Below, piece by piece: positions 16,625 to 24,504 of a DNA stretch of 64,000 bases (position 1 is its first letter; each line of letters starts with the position of its first letter). Origin of the DNA: Saccharofermentans sp. (GTDB lineage Bacteria; Bacillota; Clostridia; Saccharofermentanales; Saccharofermentanaceae); assembly GCA_024403675.1 (NCBI GenBank), contig JAKSRH010000007.1, forward strand, positions 17,907 through 81,906. Direction: 5' to 3'. The notes under the pieces were generated by a model that worked only from the letters and a program-made list of their open reading frames with translations, ran no database searches and was not told the origin of the DNA. The position numbers and the translations under genes were made by a program.

Positions 16625-18136
16625 ATGTGTAAATATGCGCACATTGATAGTTTGACCATGAGTTGTTCTCAGATTCGTGAGGAGGGCGAAGGTCTTAAAT
16701 ATGATAGAAGAAGACTTCGTTATTTGACGGCCTATGCCATTAATAATGGAATTTGTTTTGAGTATGACGACTTGATTAATGAGGCTAAGAATATAGAAGT
16801 ATCTTTATTGAGTGATGAGGTTAGCTATCTCGAATATATGAAGCTTCAGCAGATTGCTAGTAATATCGCTTATGTTGCTGCTCTTATTGGATACAAGATT
16901 GAGTTTAGTATCGATGTAGAGTATCGATTTGATGGTGAGATGACTAAAGAGGATTTTGGAGACTTCCGTTCTGTGGATCTTAAGGTCTGTGATAATTTGC
17001 TTTATAGCCGTGATGAATATAATCCTGTATTTGCTGGTGAAGAATATCCATGGGACTATGATATTGAGGCGATTTTGGGTATGGACGAGATGGAAAATCA
17101 GGCTGAGGTGAGTACGGTGGGCTTTGCTGAGAGAACGGAATTTATGAACCCTCTTCTTAGCAGGAAGGACTATGAGTCGATTCGTAAGATTCTTTCGGGT
17201 AATTATGACGCAGAAAAGAATGGTGCTCGTAGAGTTAAGTGTGTTTCGGATTTTTGTAATATCGGAATCGCACCGACTAGATTCGACAGTATGTCGGCGG
17301 TGGAGGTGTATAACTCGATTCGTAAAGCACTTGAAGAAGCAAATGTGCCATCTGTTATTATCAAGCTTTTGTGTCCAGCTCTTAGGAAGTATTGTGAAAC
17401 CGGTGAATGGAAGCCTGTGATTCTGGTTGGAAAAGGCGGTGTAGGTAAGACTAAGACAGCTCAGATTATCGCAGATATTGTTGGTCTTCCTTTTAAACAG
17501 GTATCGGCTACTAACATGGCGACTAGTTTTGGTCTCGGGGGCTGTGCACCTCATTACACCTCGGCGGATTGTGGCGTGCTTACTAGACATATGATTGATA
17601 ATAGCGCGCTTAATGTGGCCTTTCTTGTTGATGAGATTGATAAGTGTCAGTCTGGAGGTAGTGGAGTTAATCTTGAATATGAGTTGCTTTCTGTGTGTGA
17701 TGGTACTTCGCTCATTCACGACAAGTTTATGGGTATTGATGTTAACACCAGTCGCTGCATGATTTTTCTTACAGCTAATGATGAACGTGATATCTCACCT
17801 TATCTTCGTGATCGTTGTGAGATTATTCATTTTCCGGAACCAACTCTCGATCGTATTAAAGTGATTATTCTCAACAAGTTTTACACGAGAAAAAACAAGG
17901 ACTCAGTTCTTAAATATGTGGACTTTGATGAGAGTATTGTGACTGATGGCATTGATGTTCTTTGGGAAAGAGAGTGTAGGTCTTTCAGGGCTTATGAGCA
18001 CTTCCTTGATGAACTTTTCCGTGAAGTGGAAAGACGTTATTTTGAGAGTAATGGTAAGCCGATAGTATCCAAGGATATTGTTGAATTTATTGTTGGTAAC
18101 ATCCGTTCCGTGTATGGAAATAAAATTGGATTTTGA
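16625..18136 (+). CDS. Lon-like AAA+ ATPase without protease domain, copy 2 (AAA2)
   Basis: The 503-residue paralogue of AAA1 has Walker A GKGGVGKT (269-276), Walker B FLVDEIDK (333-340), sensor-1 TAND (383-386) and finger LRDRC (394-398). From about residue 175 onward the two proteins are highly similar, including SATNMATS after the first beta-strand, CQxGGSGVNLE and the C-terminal lid (R-S-F-R-x-Y). The first 170 residues differ strongly and probably decide what each binds. It sits in an operon sigma-like / AAA2 / HIRAN-like / 89-residue protein, each with its own Shine-Dalgarno. Confidence 0.8.
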   Translation: MCKYAHIDSLTMSCSQIREEGEGLKYDRRRLRYLTAYAINNGICFEYDDLINEAKNIEVSLLSDEVSYLEYMKLQQIASNIAYVAALIGYKIEFSIDVEYRFDGEMTKEDFGDFRSVDLKVCDNLLYSRDEYNPVFAGEEYPWDYDIEAILGMDEMENQAEVSTVGFAERTEFMNPLLSRKDYESIRKILSGNYDAEKNGARRVKCVSDFCNIGIAPTRFDSMSAVEVYNSIRKALEEANVPSVIIKLLCPALRKYCETGEWKPVILVGKGGVGKTKTAQIIADIVGLPFKQVSATNMATSFGLGGCAPHYTSADCGVLTRHMIDNSALNVAFLVDEIDKCQSGGSGVNLEYELLSVCDGTSLIHDKFMGIDVNTSRCMIFLTANDERDISPYLRDRCEIIHFPEPTLDRIKVIILNKFYTRKNKDSVLKYVDFDESIVTDGIDVLWERECRSFRAYEHFLDELFREVERRYFESNGKPIVSKDIVEFIVGNIRSVYGNKIGF

Positions 18137-18151
18137 CGGGGGATTATTAGT

Positions 18152-18457
18152 ATGGATATTTTTGTATCTATTGTTGATTGTGACTGCTTTTGGGGAACTG
18201 ACATGCTTAGAAGAGGCGATAAGCTTACTCTTATAAAGGAAAAGGATAATCCATTTCCTGAGGCGATTCTTGCTGTGTATAAGCCCCTTGGTAGTATTGG
18301 TTATGTAGCGGATCTTTGCAGTGACAGTTTTTATAGTGCCGGAAGAATTTACGATAAGTTTCAGGATGAAGCGGAGGCTGAGATTTCCTTTATTCTTAGT
18401 GATGGAAGCGTAATTTGCAGGGTGAAGAATCTTGAGATGCCCAAGGTCGCGATGTAG
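18152..18457 (+). CDS. HIRAN-like domain protein
   Basis: The 101-residue protein consists of one domain: a strand, then GDKLTLIKEKDNPFPEAILAVY, GSIGYVAD and YSAGRIYDKF, ending in strands. That is the order of the HIRAN fold (G-x-x-V-x-L-x-R-E-x-x-N-x-x-D-x-x-A-I-x-V ... G-Y-V). HIRAN domains bind DNA, notably 3' ends, in eukaryotic HLTF and occur alone or fused to nucleases in bacteria. It begins 15 bases after AAA2, so it is part of the AAA2 operon and could deliver the complex to DNA (inference). Confidence 0.6.
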   Translation: MDIFVSIVDCDCFWGTDMLRRGDKLTLIKEKDNPFPEAILAVYKPLGSIGYVADLCSDSFYSAGRIYDKFQDEAEAEISFILSDGSVICRVKNLEMPKVAM

Positions 18458-18465
18458 GAGGTAAT

Positions 18466-18735
18466 ATGAGATGTAATTATTGTTATATTATTGCCCATAA
18501 AGAAGGATGTCCTGGAAGCTATGTTGTGAAGACCTTTTATGGTCCTACTGGTAAATCCCTTTATTCATATCTTAGGGCCAAGACTCGGTTCAGTGATGTG
18601 AAGATTAGTATTGCCAAGCGTGGCAAGAACTTTGACAACAACGGTCCTTATTTGTATGTATTCTCGGAGATTGAGTTTATACGTAAGGTAACAAGTTTGT
18701 GTAATGATTATATTGATAATGTGGTGGATCTTTGA
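18466..18735 (+). CDS. Small Cys-containing hypothetical protein
   Basis: The 89-residue protein is the last gene of the AAA2 operon, started by GGAGG 8 bases after the HIRAN-like gene. It has an N-terminal CNYCYIIAH (C-x-x-C) and a lone Cys15, then alternating charged segments ending in a helix (EFIRKVTSLCNDYI). I recognise no family. The C-x-x-C hints at metal binding, which cannot be confirmed. Confidence 0.5.
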   Translation: MRCNYCYIIAHKEGCPGSYVVKTFYGPTGKSLYSYLRAKTRFSDVKISIAKRGKNFDNNGPYLYVFSEIEFIRKVTSLCNDYIDNVVDL

Positions 18736-18764
18736 TTTTGGTTGATTAATTATAATATGCGGTA

Positions 18765-18792
18765 GGAGAGCCTGATGGGCTCTCCTTTTTTT
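18765..18792 (+). terminator. Intrinsic terminator of the AAA2 operon
   Basis: GGAGAGCC/GGCTCTCC forms an 8-bp stem around a 5-base loop, followed by seven T. It closes the sigma-like/AAA2 transcription unit. Confidence 0.92.
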
Positions 18793-18860
18793 GTGTGTCC
18801 GTTTAAAGGGACAGCCATGGGTATAGAATTAAGTCATACCAAGTGAAGGAGGAGAACATT

Positions 18861-18980
18861 ATGAGGAGAGAAACTAGAGATCATTTGGATAGAGTAGGCG
18901 CAGATCTTTTATTGATTCTTGTCATGATTATTTGTATTCCTATTGCTTTTTTCGATGAGATTAGTAAACGTCGTTTTTGA
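18861..18980 (+). CDS. 39-residue single-pass membrane peptide
   Basis: ATG 18861 follows a strong GAAGGAGGAG. The peptide begins MRRETRDHLDRVG, spans the membrane with LLLILVMIICIPIAF and ends in FDEISKRRF. Charge on both sides of one hydrophobic helix and the very good ribosome binding site support a real small gene. A weak AAAGA/TCTTT hairpin with T-run follows at about 18990. Role unknown. Confidence 0.6.
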   Translation: MRRETRDHLDRVGADLLLILVMIICIPIAFFDEISKRRF

Positions 18981-19034
18981 AAAAATAAAGAGGCTCTTTT
19001 TATGCGGGTGAGATATGTATATTGGAAGTGAAGT

Positions 19035-19271
19035 ATGAATGAAAAAAGGTATGATATAGATGGTAATCCATTTTCTTTTCCTAGCGTTGAATTAGATAAG
19101 CGTGAGGTGTCTAAAATTATTCATGAGGTAAATGAGGTTTACTTTAAGAAATATGTTGGAAAAAAGTATATTATTCATAGATCATTGGATTTGAATAACA
19201 ATTACTGTATATACTATTTAGAAATACATGGTTTTTCAGACTACAATATAGTAGAAAAGTTTTACGACTAG
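19035..19271 (+). CDS. Small hypothetical protein
   Basis: The 78-residue protein is soluble and charged, with GGAAGTGAAG before the ATG. It reads as a helix (VSKIIHEVNEVYFKKYV) followed by strands (KYIIHRSL, YCIYYLEI). No family is recognised. It is followed 8 bases later by another small gene. Confidence 0.45.
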   Translation: MNEKRYDIDGNPFSFPSVELDKREVSKIIHEVNEVYFKKYVGKKYIIHRSLDLNNNYCIYYLEIHGFSDYNIVEKFYD

Positions 19272-19279
19272 GAGTTGCT

Positions 19280-19501
19280 ATGAAAGTATTGATAGAAAAA
19301 ATAATGAAAATTCCAGATGTTTATGATGATTTCGTTTTAGGGGTAGTTAATTATGCCAAGATGAATCCAGATCATGTTGTTGTTTTGAATGAATTTATGG
19401 ATAGTAAAAAAGATGTTATGACATCTGACGTAGTGGAATTTATTATGAAACAACCTGATTTTCACACATATAGTGCAAACTTAAAAAAGAATGTTTCGTA
19501 A
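19280..19501 (+). CDS. Small helical hypothetical protein
   Basis: The 73-residue protein is all-helical in appearance (MKVLIEKIMKIPDVYDDFVLGVVNYAK ... VVEFIMKQ). TAGGAG lies before the ATG, and the gene is 8 bases after its neighbour and 18 before the macrodomain gene, so all three are likely one operon. Function unknown. Confidence 0.5.
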   Translation: MKVLIEKIMKIPDVYDDFVLGVVNYAKMNPDHVVVLNEFMDSKKDVMTSDVVEFIMKQPDFHTYSANLKKNVS

Positions 19502-19519
19502 ACTAACTAAGGAGAATAT

Positions 19520-20017
19520 ATGAAGATTTTTGTCGGTGATATTACAACTTTAAAGTGCGACGCAATTGTTAATGCTGCTAATCAGTCACTTCTTGGAGGA
19601 GGTGGTGTAGATGGTGCTATTCATAGAGCTGCAGGACCAAAGCTGGTGGAGGAGTGTCGTACTCTTCATGGATGTCAGACTGGTGATGCAAAGATTACGC
19701 TTGGATACAATTTGCCTGCGAAGCATGTTATCCATACAGTAGGCCCTGTATATAGTGGAGATAATACAGATCCAATCAAGCTCGCCTCTTGTTACACGAG
19801 ATCTCTTGAGGTGGCGAAGGAGAATGATTTACATAGCATTGCCTTTTCGGCTATTTCCACAGGAGTGTATGGTTATCCAATTAAGGCTGCGACTATTGTA
19901 GCGGTAAAGGCAGTTCGTTCTTGGCTTGAGGCAAACCCTGATTATGAGATAGATGTTATATTTTGTTGCTTTAGTCAGAATGCCGCTAATGTTTACCAGG
20001 AAGTGCTTAATTCTTGA
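19520..20017 (+). CDS. Macrodomain protein (O-acetyl-ADP-ribose deacetylase type)
   Basis: The 165-residue protein is a single macrodomain. The ADP-ribose-binding landmarks are present: GDITTLKCDAIVNAANQSLLGGGGVDGAIHRAAG near the start (Asn and the catalytic-loop Gly run) and the phosphate-binding loop A-I-S-T-G-V-Y-G-Y-P at about 115. Enzymes of this class remove ADP-ribose or its acetyl ester from proteins, RNA or free nucleotide. AAGGAG precedes the ATG. Confidence 0.93.
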   Translation: MKIFVGDITTLKCDAIVNAANQSLLGGGGVDGAIHRAAGPKLVEECRTLHGCQTGDAKITLGYNLPAKHVIHTVGPVYSGDNTDPIKLASCYTRSLEVAKENDLHSIAFSAISTGVYGYPIKAATIVAVKAVRSWLEANPDYEIDVIFCCFSQNAANVYQEVLNS

Positions 20018-20042
20018 CGTAAATTATCAAGAAAATTTATTC

Positions 20043-20071
20043 TTGACACCTTCGTCTCGTAGCGATATATT
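20043..20071 (+). promoter_or_regulatory. Sigma-A-type promoter of glnN
   Basis: TTGACA (20043-20048) and TATATT (20066-20071) are separated by 17 bases. The expected transcript starts near 20078, just before the first ANTAR-type stem-loop. Confidence 0.8.
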
Positions 20072-20081
20072 AACTGCGTAA

Positions 20082-20125
20082 GAAGCAAAGGCGCTTTGGA
20101 AGTAATTCCAAGGCGCTTTTTATTT
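20082..20125 (+). promoter_or_regulatory. ANTAR-type hexaloop stem overlapping terminator 1 (glnN leader)
   Basis: GAAGC/GCTTT (20082-20097) closes a six-base loop AAAGGC with A at position 1 and G at position 4, the hallmark of ANTAR RNA targets. Its 3' arm is shared with an 11-bp terminator hairpin (GCGCTTTGGAA, loop GTAA, 20091-20116) followed by TTTTTATTTTTT. Formation of the small stem excludes the terminator. Confidence 0.7.
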
Positions 20126-20147
20126 TTTATTATTTGATTACTTTCGA

Positions 20148-20192
20148 GAAGCAATGGCGCTTCGGGAGGCAGTACCTCTCGAGGCTTTTTTA
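20148..20192 (+). promoter_or_regulatory. ANTAR-type hexaloop stem overlapping terminator 2 (glnN leader)
   Basis: GAAGC/GCTTC (20148-20163) closes the loop AATGGC, again A1 and G4. The 3' arm overlaps a second terminator (GCTTCGGGAGG with CCTCTCGAGGC, 20159-20185) followed by TTTTTTA. Two such units in series before one gene give a double antitermination switch. Confidence 0.7.
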
Positions 20193-20225
20193 TTTCTCGA
20201 GCAAGTTGAAAGGAGAATGAATAAC

Positions 20226-22322
20226 ATGGAAAAGATCCCAGAACTTTATGGAAGTCTTGTATTTAATGACAAGGTAATGAGAGATAAGCTCCCAAAGGAT
20301 ATTTACAAGGCGCTTAAGAAGACAATTGAGAAGAATACACACCTTGAGCTTGATGTAGCTAACGCAGTTGCAATCGCTATGAAGGAGTGGGCAGTAGAGA
20401 ATGGTGCTACACACTTTACTCACTGGTTCCAGCCACTTACAGGTACTACAGCTGAGAAGCACGATTCCTTTATTAATCCAGTAGGTAACGGCGAAATCAT
20501 CATGGAGTTCTCTGGTAAGGAACTCGTTAAGGGTGAGCCTGATGCTTCTTCCTTCCCATCTGGTGGTCTTCGTGATACATCTGAGGCTAGAGGTTATACA
20601 GCTTGGGATCCATCAAGCTATGCATTCATTAAGGATGGCACACTTTGCATTCCTACAGCATTCTGCTCTTACACAGGTGAGGCTCTTGATAAGAAGACTC
20701 CACTTCTTCGTTCTATGGATGCTCTTTCTAAGGAAGCAACAAAGGTTCTTAATATCATTGGCGCAACAGATGTAGAGTCTGTTACAACAACAGTAGGTCC
20801 TGAGCAGGAGTACTTCCTCATTAATAAGGAAGATTACGCAGCTCGTCGTGACCTCCTCTTTACAGGTAGAACACTTCTTGGTTCTATGCCTCCTAAGGGT
20901 CAGGAGATGGAGGACCATTACTTCGGTACAATTAAGCCACGTGTAAGTGCTTTCATGCACGACCTCGACTTAGAGCTCTGGAAGCTTGGTATTCCAGCTA
21001 AGACAAAGCACAATGAGGTTGCTCCTTGCCAGCACGAGCTTGCTCCAGTATTTGATACAACTAATGTAGCTGTTGATCACAACCAGCTCACAATGGAAGT
21101 TATGAAGAAGGTAGCTGACAAGCACGGTTATGTTTGTCTCCTCCATGAGAAGCCTTTCGCAGGTATTAATGGTTCTGGTAAGCACAACAACTGGTCCATG
21201 AGCACAAATACGGGTGTTAACCTCCTTGATCCAGGTAAGACACCTGCAGATAACGTAAAGTTCCTCGTATTCCTCGCAGCAGTTATCAAGGCTGTTGATG
21301 ATTACGCAGATATGATGAGACTTTCTGTAGCTTCTGCTGGTAACGACCACAGACTTGGTGCTAACGAGGCTCCTCCAGCAATCATCTCCATCTTCCTTGG
21401 TGATGAGCTTACAGCAGTAATCGAGTCTATCGAGAATGATACATTCTTCAGCAAGGCTGATAACGTAACAATGGAGATGGGTGCTAAGGTTATCCCACAC
21501 TTCACAAGAGATACAACAGATCGTAACAGAACTTCACCATTCGCATTTACAGGTAACAAGTTCGAGTTCAGATCCCTTGGTTCTTCTGCTTCTGTTGCAG
21601 ATCCTAACGTAATCCTTAACACAGCAGTTGCTGAGGTTCTCTCTCAGTTCTCCGCTGAACTCAAGGATGTAGCTGCTGATGAGATGGACGCTGCAGTTCA
21701 CGCACTCATTAAGAAGACAATCATCGAGCACAAGAGAGTTATCTTCAACGGTAACGGTTACTCTGCTGAGTGGGTTGAGGAAGCTGCTAAGAGAGGCCTT
21801 TATAACCTCCGTTCTACACCAGAAGTACTTCCTACATTCCTTGCAAAGAAGAATGTTGATCTCTTCACAAGCCACGGTATCTACACAGAGTCTGAGATTC
21901 ATTCTAGATATGAGATTATGCTTGAGAACTACTGCAAGATTCTCCACATCGAGGCAAAGACAATGAAGGATATGCTCTATCATGACTTCATGCCAGCTGT
22001 ATCTCTCTATGTTGATTCTCTTACAAACTCTATCATCTCTAAGAAGAGTATTTCTGAGGCAATCAAGACAACAGCAGATGAGAAGATGCTTGCTAAGATT
22101 GTTGACCTCTATGAGGAACTCTCAGTTGTTACAGAGAAGCTCGAGGCAGATATTGCTACAGCTGAGGGCATGGATGACTTGCTCGCTACTGCAAACTTCT
22201 ACCATGAGACAGTTATGGGTGATATGAACGATGCTCGTAAAATCGCAGATACAATCGAAGAGTATCTCCCAGAAGATTGCATCCCTTATCCAACATACAG
22301 CAAGATGCTCTTCTACGTTTGA
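20226..22322 (+). CDS. glnN: Glutamine synthetase, type III
   Basis: The enzyme makes glutamine from glutamate, ammonia and ATP in the cytoplasm. The 698-residue length is that of GSIII, much longer than the type I enzyme at 35711. Motifs seen: GPEQEY (about 191), KHNEVAPCQHE (about 261), GINGSGKHNNW (about 313) and NRTSPFAFTGNKFEFR. The start at ATG 20226 follows AGGAG by 10 bases; ATG 20217 is too close. The frame is open back to 20154, but that stretch is the leader hairpin, not protein. Transcription is probably controlled by the two ANTAR-type attenuators. No terminator separates it from amt. Confidence 0.96.
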   Translation: MEKIPELYGSLVFNDKVMRDKLPKDIYKALKKTIEKNTHLELDVANAVAIAMKEWAVENGATHFTHWFQPLTGTTAEKHDSFINPVGNGEIIMEFSGKELVKGEPDASSFPSGGLRDTSEARGYTAWDPSSYAFIKDGTLCIPTAFCSYTGEALDKKTPLLRSMDALSKEATKVLNIIGATDVESVTTTVGPEQEYFLINKEDYAARRDLLFTGRTLLGSMPPKGQEMEDHYFGTIKPRVSAFMHDLDLELWKLGIPAKTKHNEVAPCQHELAPVFDTTNVAVDHNQLTMEVMKKVADKHGYVCLLHEKPFAGINGSGKHNNWSMSTNTGVNLLDPGKTPADNVKFLVFLAAVIKAVDDYADMMRLSVASAGNDHRLGANEAPPAIISIFLGDELTAVIESIENDTFFSKADNVTMEMGAKVIPHFTRDTTDRNRTSPFAFTGNKFEFRSLGSSASVADPNVILNTAVAEVLSQFSAELKDVAADEMDAAVHALIKKTIIEHKRVIFNGNGYSAEWVEEAAKRGLYNLRSTPEVLPTFLAKKNVDLFTSHGIYTESEIHSRYEIMLENYCKILHIEAKTMKDMLYHDFMPAVSLYVDSLTNSIISKKSISEAIKTTADEKMLAKIVDLYEELSVVTEKLEADIATAEGMDDLLATANFYHETVMGDMNDARKIADTIEEYLPEDCIPYPTYSKMLFYV

Positions 22323-22347
22323 TAGCCTGAGCGCTTGATAACACTTG

Positions 22348-22440
22348 GCCCAGCGGTGGGCAGCTAAATTAACCGTTTTTCATTTTCCATATATTCATAC
22401 GCAAAGGCGCGTAGCTTTTCCCGGAGCTATGCGCCTTTGT
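22348..22440 (+). promoter_or_regulatory. Two-hairpin ANTAR-type target and attenuator before amt
   Basis: Stem 1 GCCC/GGGC closes loop AGCGGT (22348-22361); stem 2 TACGC/GCGTA closes loop AAAGGC (22398-22413). Both loops have A1 and G4. Stem 2 overlaps a 14-bp hairpin (22403-22416 with 22425-22438) that would form instead. The T-run after it is poor (TTTGTAATTT), so termination may be partial. This is the two-stem layout known for EutV-type ANTAR targets. Confidence 0.65.
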
Positions 22441-22497
22441 AATTTATGGAAGATCTTTACATAAGAGTGAAAAACAAAAAAAGGAGGAAAAGAAAAA

Positions 22498-24276
22498 ATG
22501 ACACAGGAATTATTAGACGCAATTAATTCCGAAGTATTCGGAGTATGGTTCCTTATCGGAGCTGCGTTGGTATTCTTTATGCAGGCTGGTTTCGCTATGG
22601 TTGAGGCTGGTTTCACAAGAGCAAAGAATGCCGGAAACATTATTATGAAAAACTTGATGGACTTCTGTATTGGTACAGTTTGTTTCATCCTTTTGGGCTT
22701 CGGCCTTATGTTATCTGAGGATTATGTAATGGGTCTCTTTGGTAAGCCTAATCTTCAGATCCTTACTGATTTTTCAGGATTCATGAACAGTGGTAATGCT
22801 TCTGCATTCGTGTTCAACCTTGTATTCTGTGCTACAGCAGCTACAATCGTTTCTGGTGCTATGGCAGAGAGAACAAAGTTCATTTCTTACTGTATCTATT
22901 CAGCTTGTATTTCCCTTTTCGTATATCCAATCGAAGCTGGTTGGGTTTGGAATTCACAGGGATGGCTTGCAAAGATGGGATTCATTGATTTCGCTGGTTC
23001 TGCAGCAATCCACACTGTTGGTGGTGTAGCCGCTCTCATCGGTGCTTGTATCCTTGGACCTCGTGTTGGTAAGTATGTTAGAGATGAGAATGGTAAGGTT
23101 GTTAAGGTAAACGCTATCCTTGGTCACAATATCGTAATTGGTGCTCTCGGATGCTTCATCCTCTGGTTTGGATGGTATGGATTTAACGGTGCAGCTGCTA
23201 CAGATGGTCCTCAGCTCGCAGCAATCTTCATGACAACTACAGTTGCTCCTGCTGTTGCTACAGTTGTTACACTTATTTACACATGGGTAAAGAACGGTAA
23301 GCCTGATGTATCTATGTGTTTGAACGCTTCTCTTGCTGGTCTTGTAGGTATCACAGCTGGTTGTCACACAGTTGACGTCGTTGGTTCAATCGTAATCGGT
23401 GCAGTTGCTGGTCTCCTTGTTGTATGGGTAGTTGAGTTCCTCGATCTTAAGCTTCATATCGATGATCCAGTTGGTGCTTGTGGAGTTCACCTTGCTAACG
23501 GTATCTGGGGTACACTTGCTGCTGGTCTTTTCTCTACAAGCAAGGCTTCTGCTGGTATTGATGGTCCTATCTATGCAGCAATTCACGGTGGTGATATCGC
23601 TGCTGGTTGGAAGGTATTCGGTGTTCAGTGCCTTGGTATCGCATGTATCATTGCTTGGACAGCAGTAACAATGCTTATTGTATTTATGGCTATTAAGAAG
23701 ACAATTGGTCTTAGAGCTAGCAGAGAAGATGAGATTGAAGGTCTTGACATTACAGAGCATGGTCTCCCAACAGCATATGCTGGTTTTGCTCTTAAGCCAC
23801 AGGCTATTATCGAGGGTGAGAACGCTCCAGTTATGGTAACAGGTGATACACCAGTTGCTGAGGCAGTTGAAGTTAAGGCAGTTCCTACATTTGATGCAGT
23901 TACTACAGATGCTGAAGGTCATACATTTACAAAGATTGAGATCATCTGTAAAGAGGCTAGACTCGATGCTCTTAAGAATTCTCTTATGAACATTGGTATT
24001 ACTGGTATGACAGTATCCCACGTTCTTGGATGTGGTGTTCAGAAGGGTAGACAGGAGTACTACAGAGGTGTTGCTGTCGAGGCTTCACTCCTTCCTAAGA
24101 TTCAGGTTGATATCGTAGTATCCGCAGTACCAGTAAGCACAGTTATTGATGCAGCTAAGAAGGCTCTCTACACAGGTCATATTGGTGACGGTAAGATCTT
24201 CGTTTACAACTGTCTCGACGTTGTAAAGGTAAGAACTGGTGAGACAGGTTTCGCAGCTTTGCAGGATGCTAACTAA
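22498..24276 (+). CDS. amt: Ammonium transporter Amt with fused C-terminal PII domain
   Basis: Residues about 1-420 form the 11-span Amt channel: AGFAMVEAGFTRAKNAGN near the start and the two pore His regions (AAIHTVGG and CGVHLANGIWG). A linker rich in Ala/Val/Glu leads to residues about 478-592, a full PII signal domain (TKIEIICKEARLDALKNSL, then GCGVQKGRQEYYRG as T-loop, ending in GKIFVYN). PII proteins normally block Amt when nitrogen is plentiful; here regulator and channel are one chain. GGAGG precedes the ATG. It lies after glnN and is probably co-regulated by the ANTAR system. Confidence 0.95.
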   Translation: MTQELLDAINSEVFGVWFLIGAALVFFMQAGFAMVEAGFTRAKNAGNIIMKNLMDFCIGTVCFILLGFGLMLSEDYVMGLFGKPNLQILTDFSGFMNSGNASAFVFNLVFCATAATIVSGAMAERTKFISYCIYSACISLFVYPIEAGWVWNSQGWLAKMGFIDFAGSAAIHTVGGVAALIGACILGPRVGKYVRDENGKVVKVNAILGHNIVIGALGCFILWFGWYGFNGAAATDGPQLAAIFMTTTVAPAVATVVTLIYTWVKNGKPDVSMCLNASLAGLVGITAGCHTVDVVGSIVIGAVAGLLVVWVVEFLDLKLHIDDPVGACGVHLANGIWGTLAAGLFSTSKASAGIDGPIYAAIHGGDIAAGWKVFGVQCLGIACIIAWTAVTMLIVFMAIKKTIGLRASREDEIEGLDITEHGLPTAYAGFALKPQAIIEGENAPVMVTGDTPVAEAVEVKAVPTFDAVTTDAEGHTFTKIEIICKEARLDALKNSLMNIGITGMTVSHVLGCGVQKGRQEYYRGVAVEASLLPKIQVDIVVSAVPVSTVIDAAKKALYTGHIGDGKIFVYNCLDVVKVRTGETGFAALQDAN

Positions 24277-24310
24277 TTAATAATCAATATTGATTTGCAT
24301 TTGGTTTAAG

Positions 24311-24340
24311 GCGACTCCTCTTCGTGAGGGGTCGCTTTTA
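24311..24340 (+). terminator. Intrinsic terminator after amt
   Basis: GCGACTCCTC pairs with GAGGGGTCGC (10 bp, one G-U) around TTCGT, followed by TTTTA. Confidence 0.85.
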
Positions 24341-24385
24341 TTTGTGTTTATTTTCTTTACTTTCTTTTTAAGTTTCTGGTAGCAC

Positions 24386-24453
24386 TTAACTTTCGCCCAA
24401 AAACATTTGTAGCAAATCCAAACTTTATCTTTAAACTTTATTAACTTTCGCCC
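24386..24453. repeat. Direct repeat upstream of hypothetical operon
   Basis: TTAACTTTCGCCC is present at 24386-24398 and at 24441-24453, 55 bases apart (about five helical turns), in the promoter region of the gene at 24505. The layout suits a pair of regulator sites; the regulator is unknown. Confidence 0.55.
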
Positions 24454-24504
24454 CTTAAGATAAACCTATAAAACAAATTCGTTGTAAATTGCAGGGGGTG
24501 CTAC

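Noticed and set aside
12844..18136. Lon protease or RuvB for the two ATPases
   Set aside because: The Ser-Lys protease domain of Lon is absent, and the winged-helix C-terminus of RuvB is not seen; only the AAA+ core is Lon-like.
20154..20225. Upstream extension of glnN
   Set aside because: The extra 24 codons run through the second attenuator hairpin and its T-run; AGGAG at 20211 fits the ATG at 20226.
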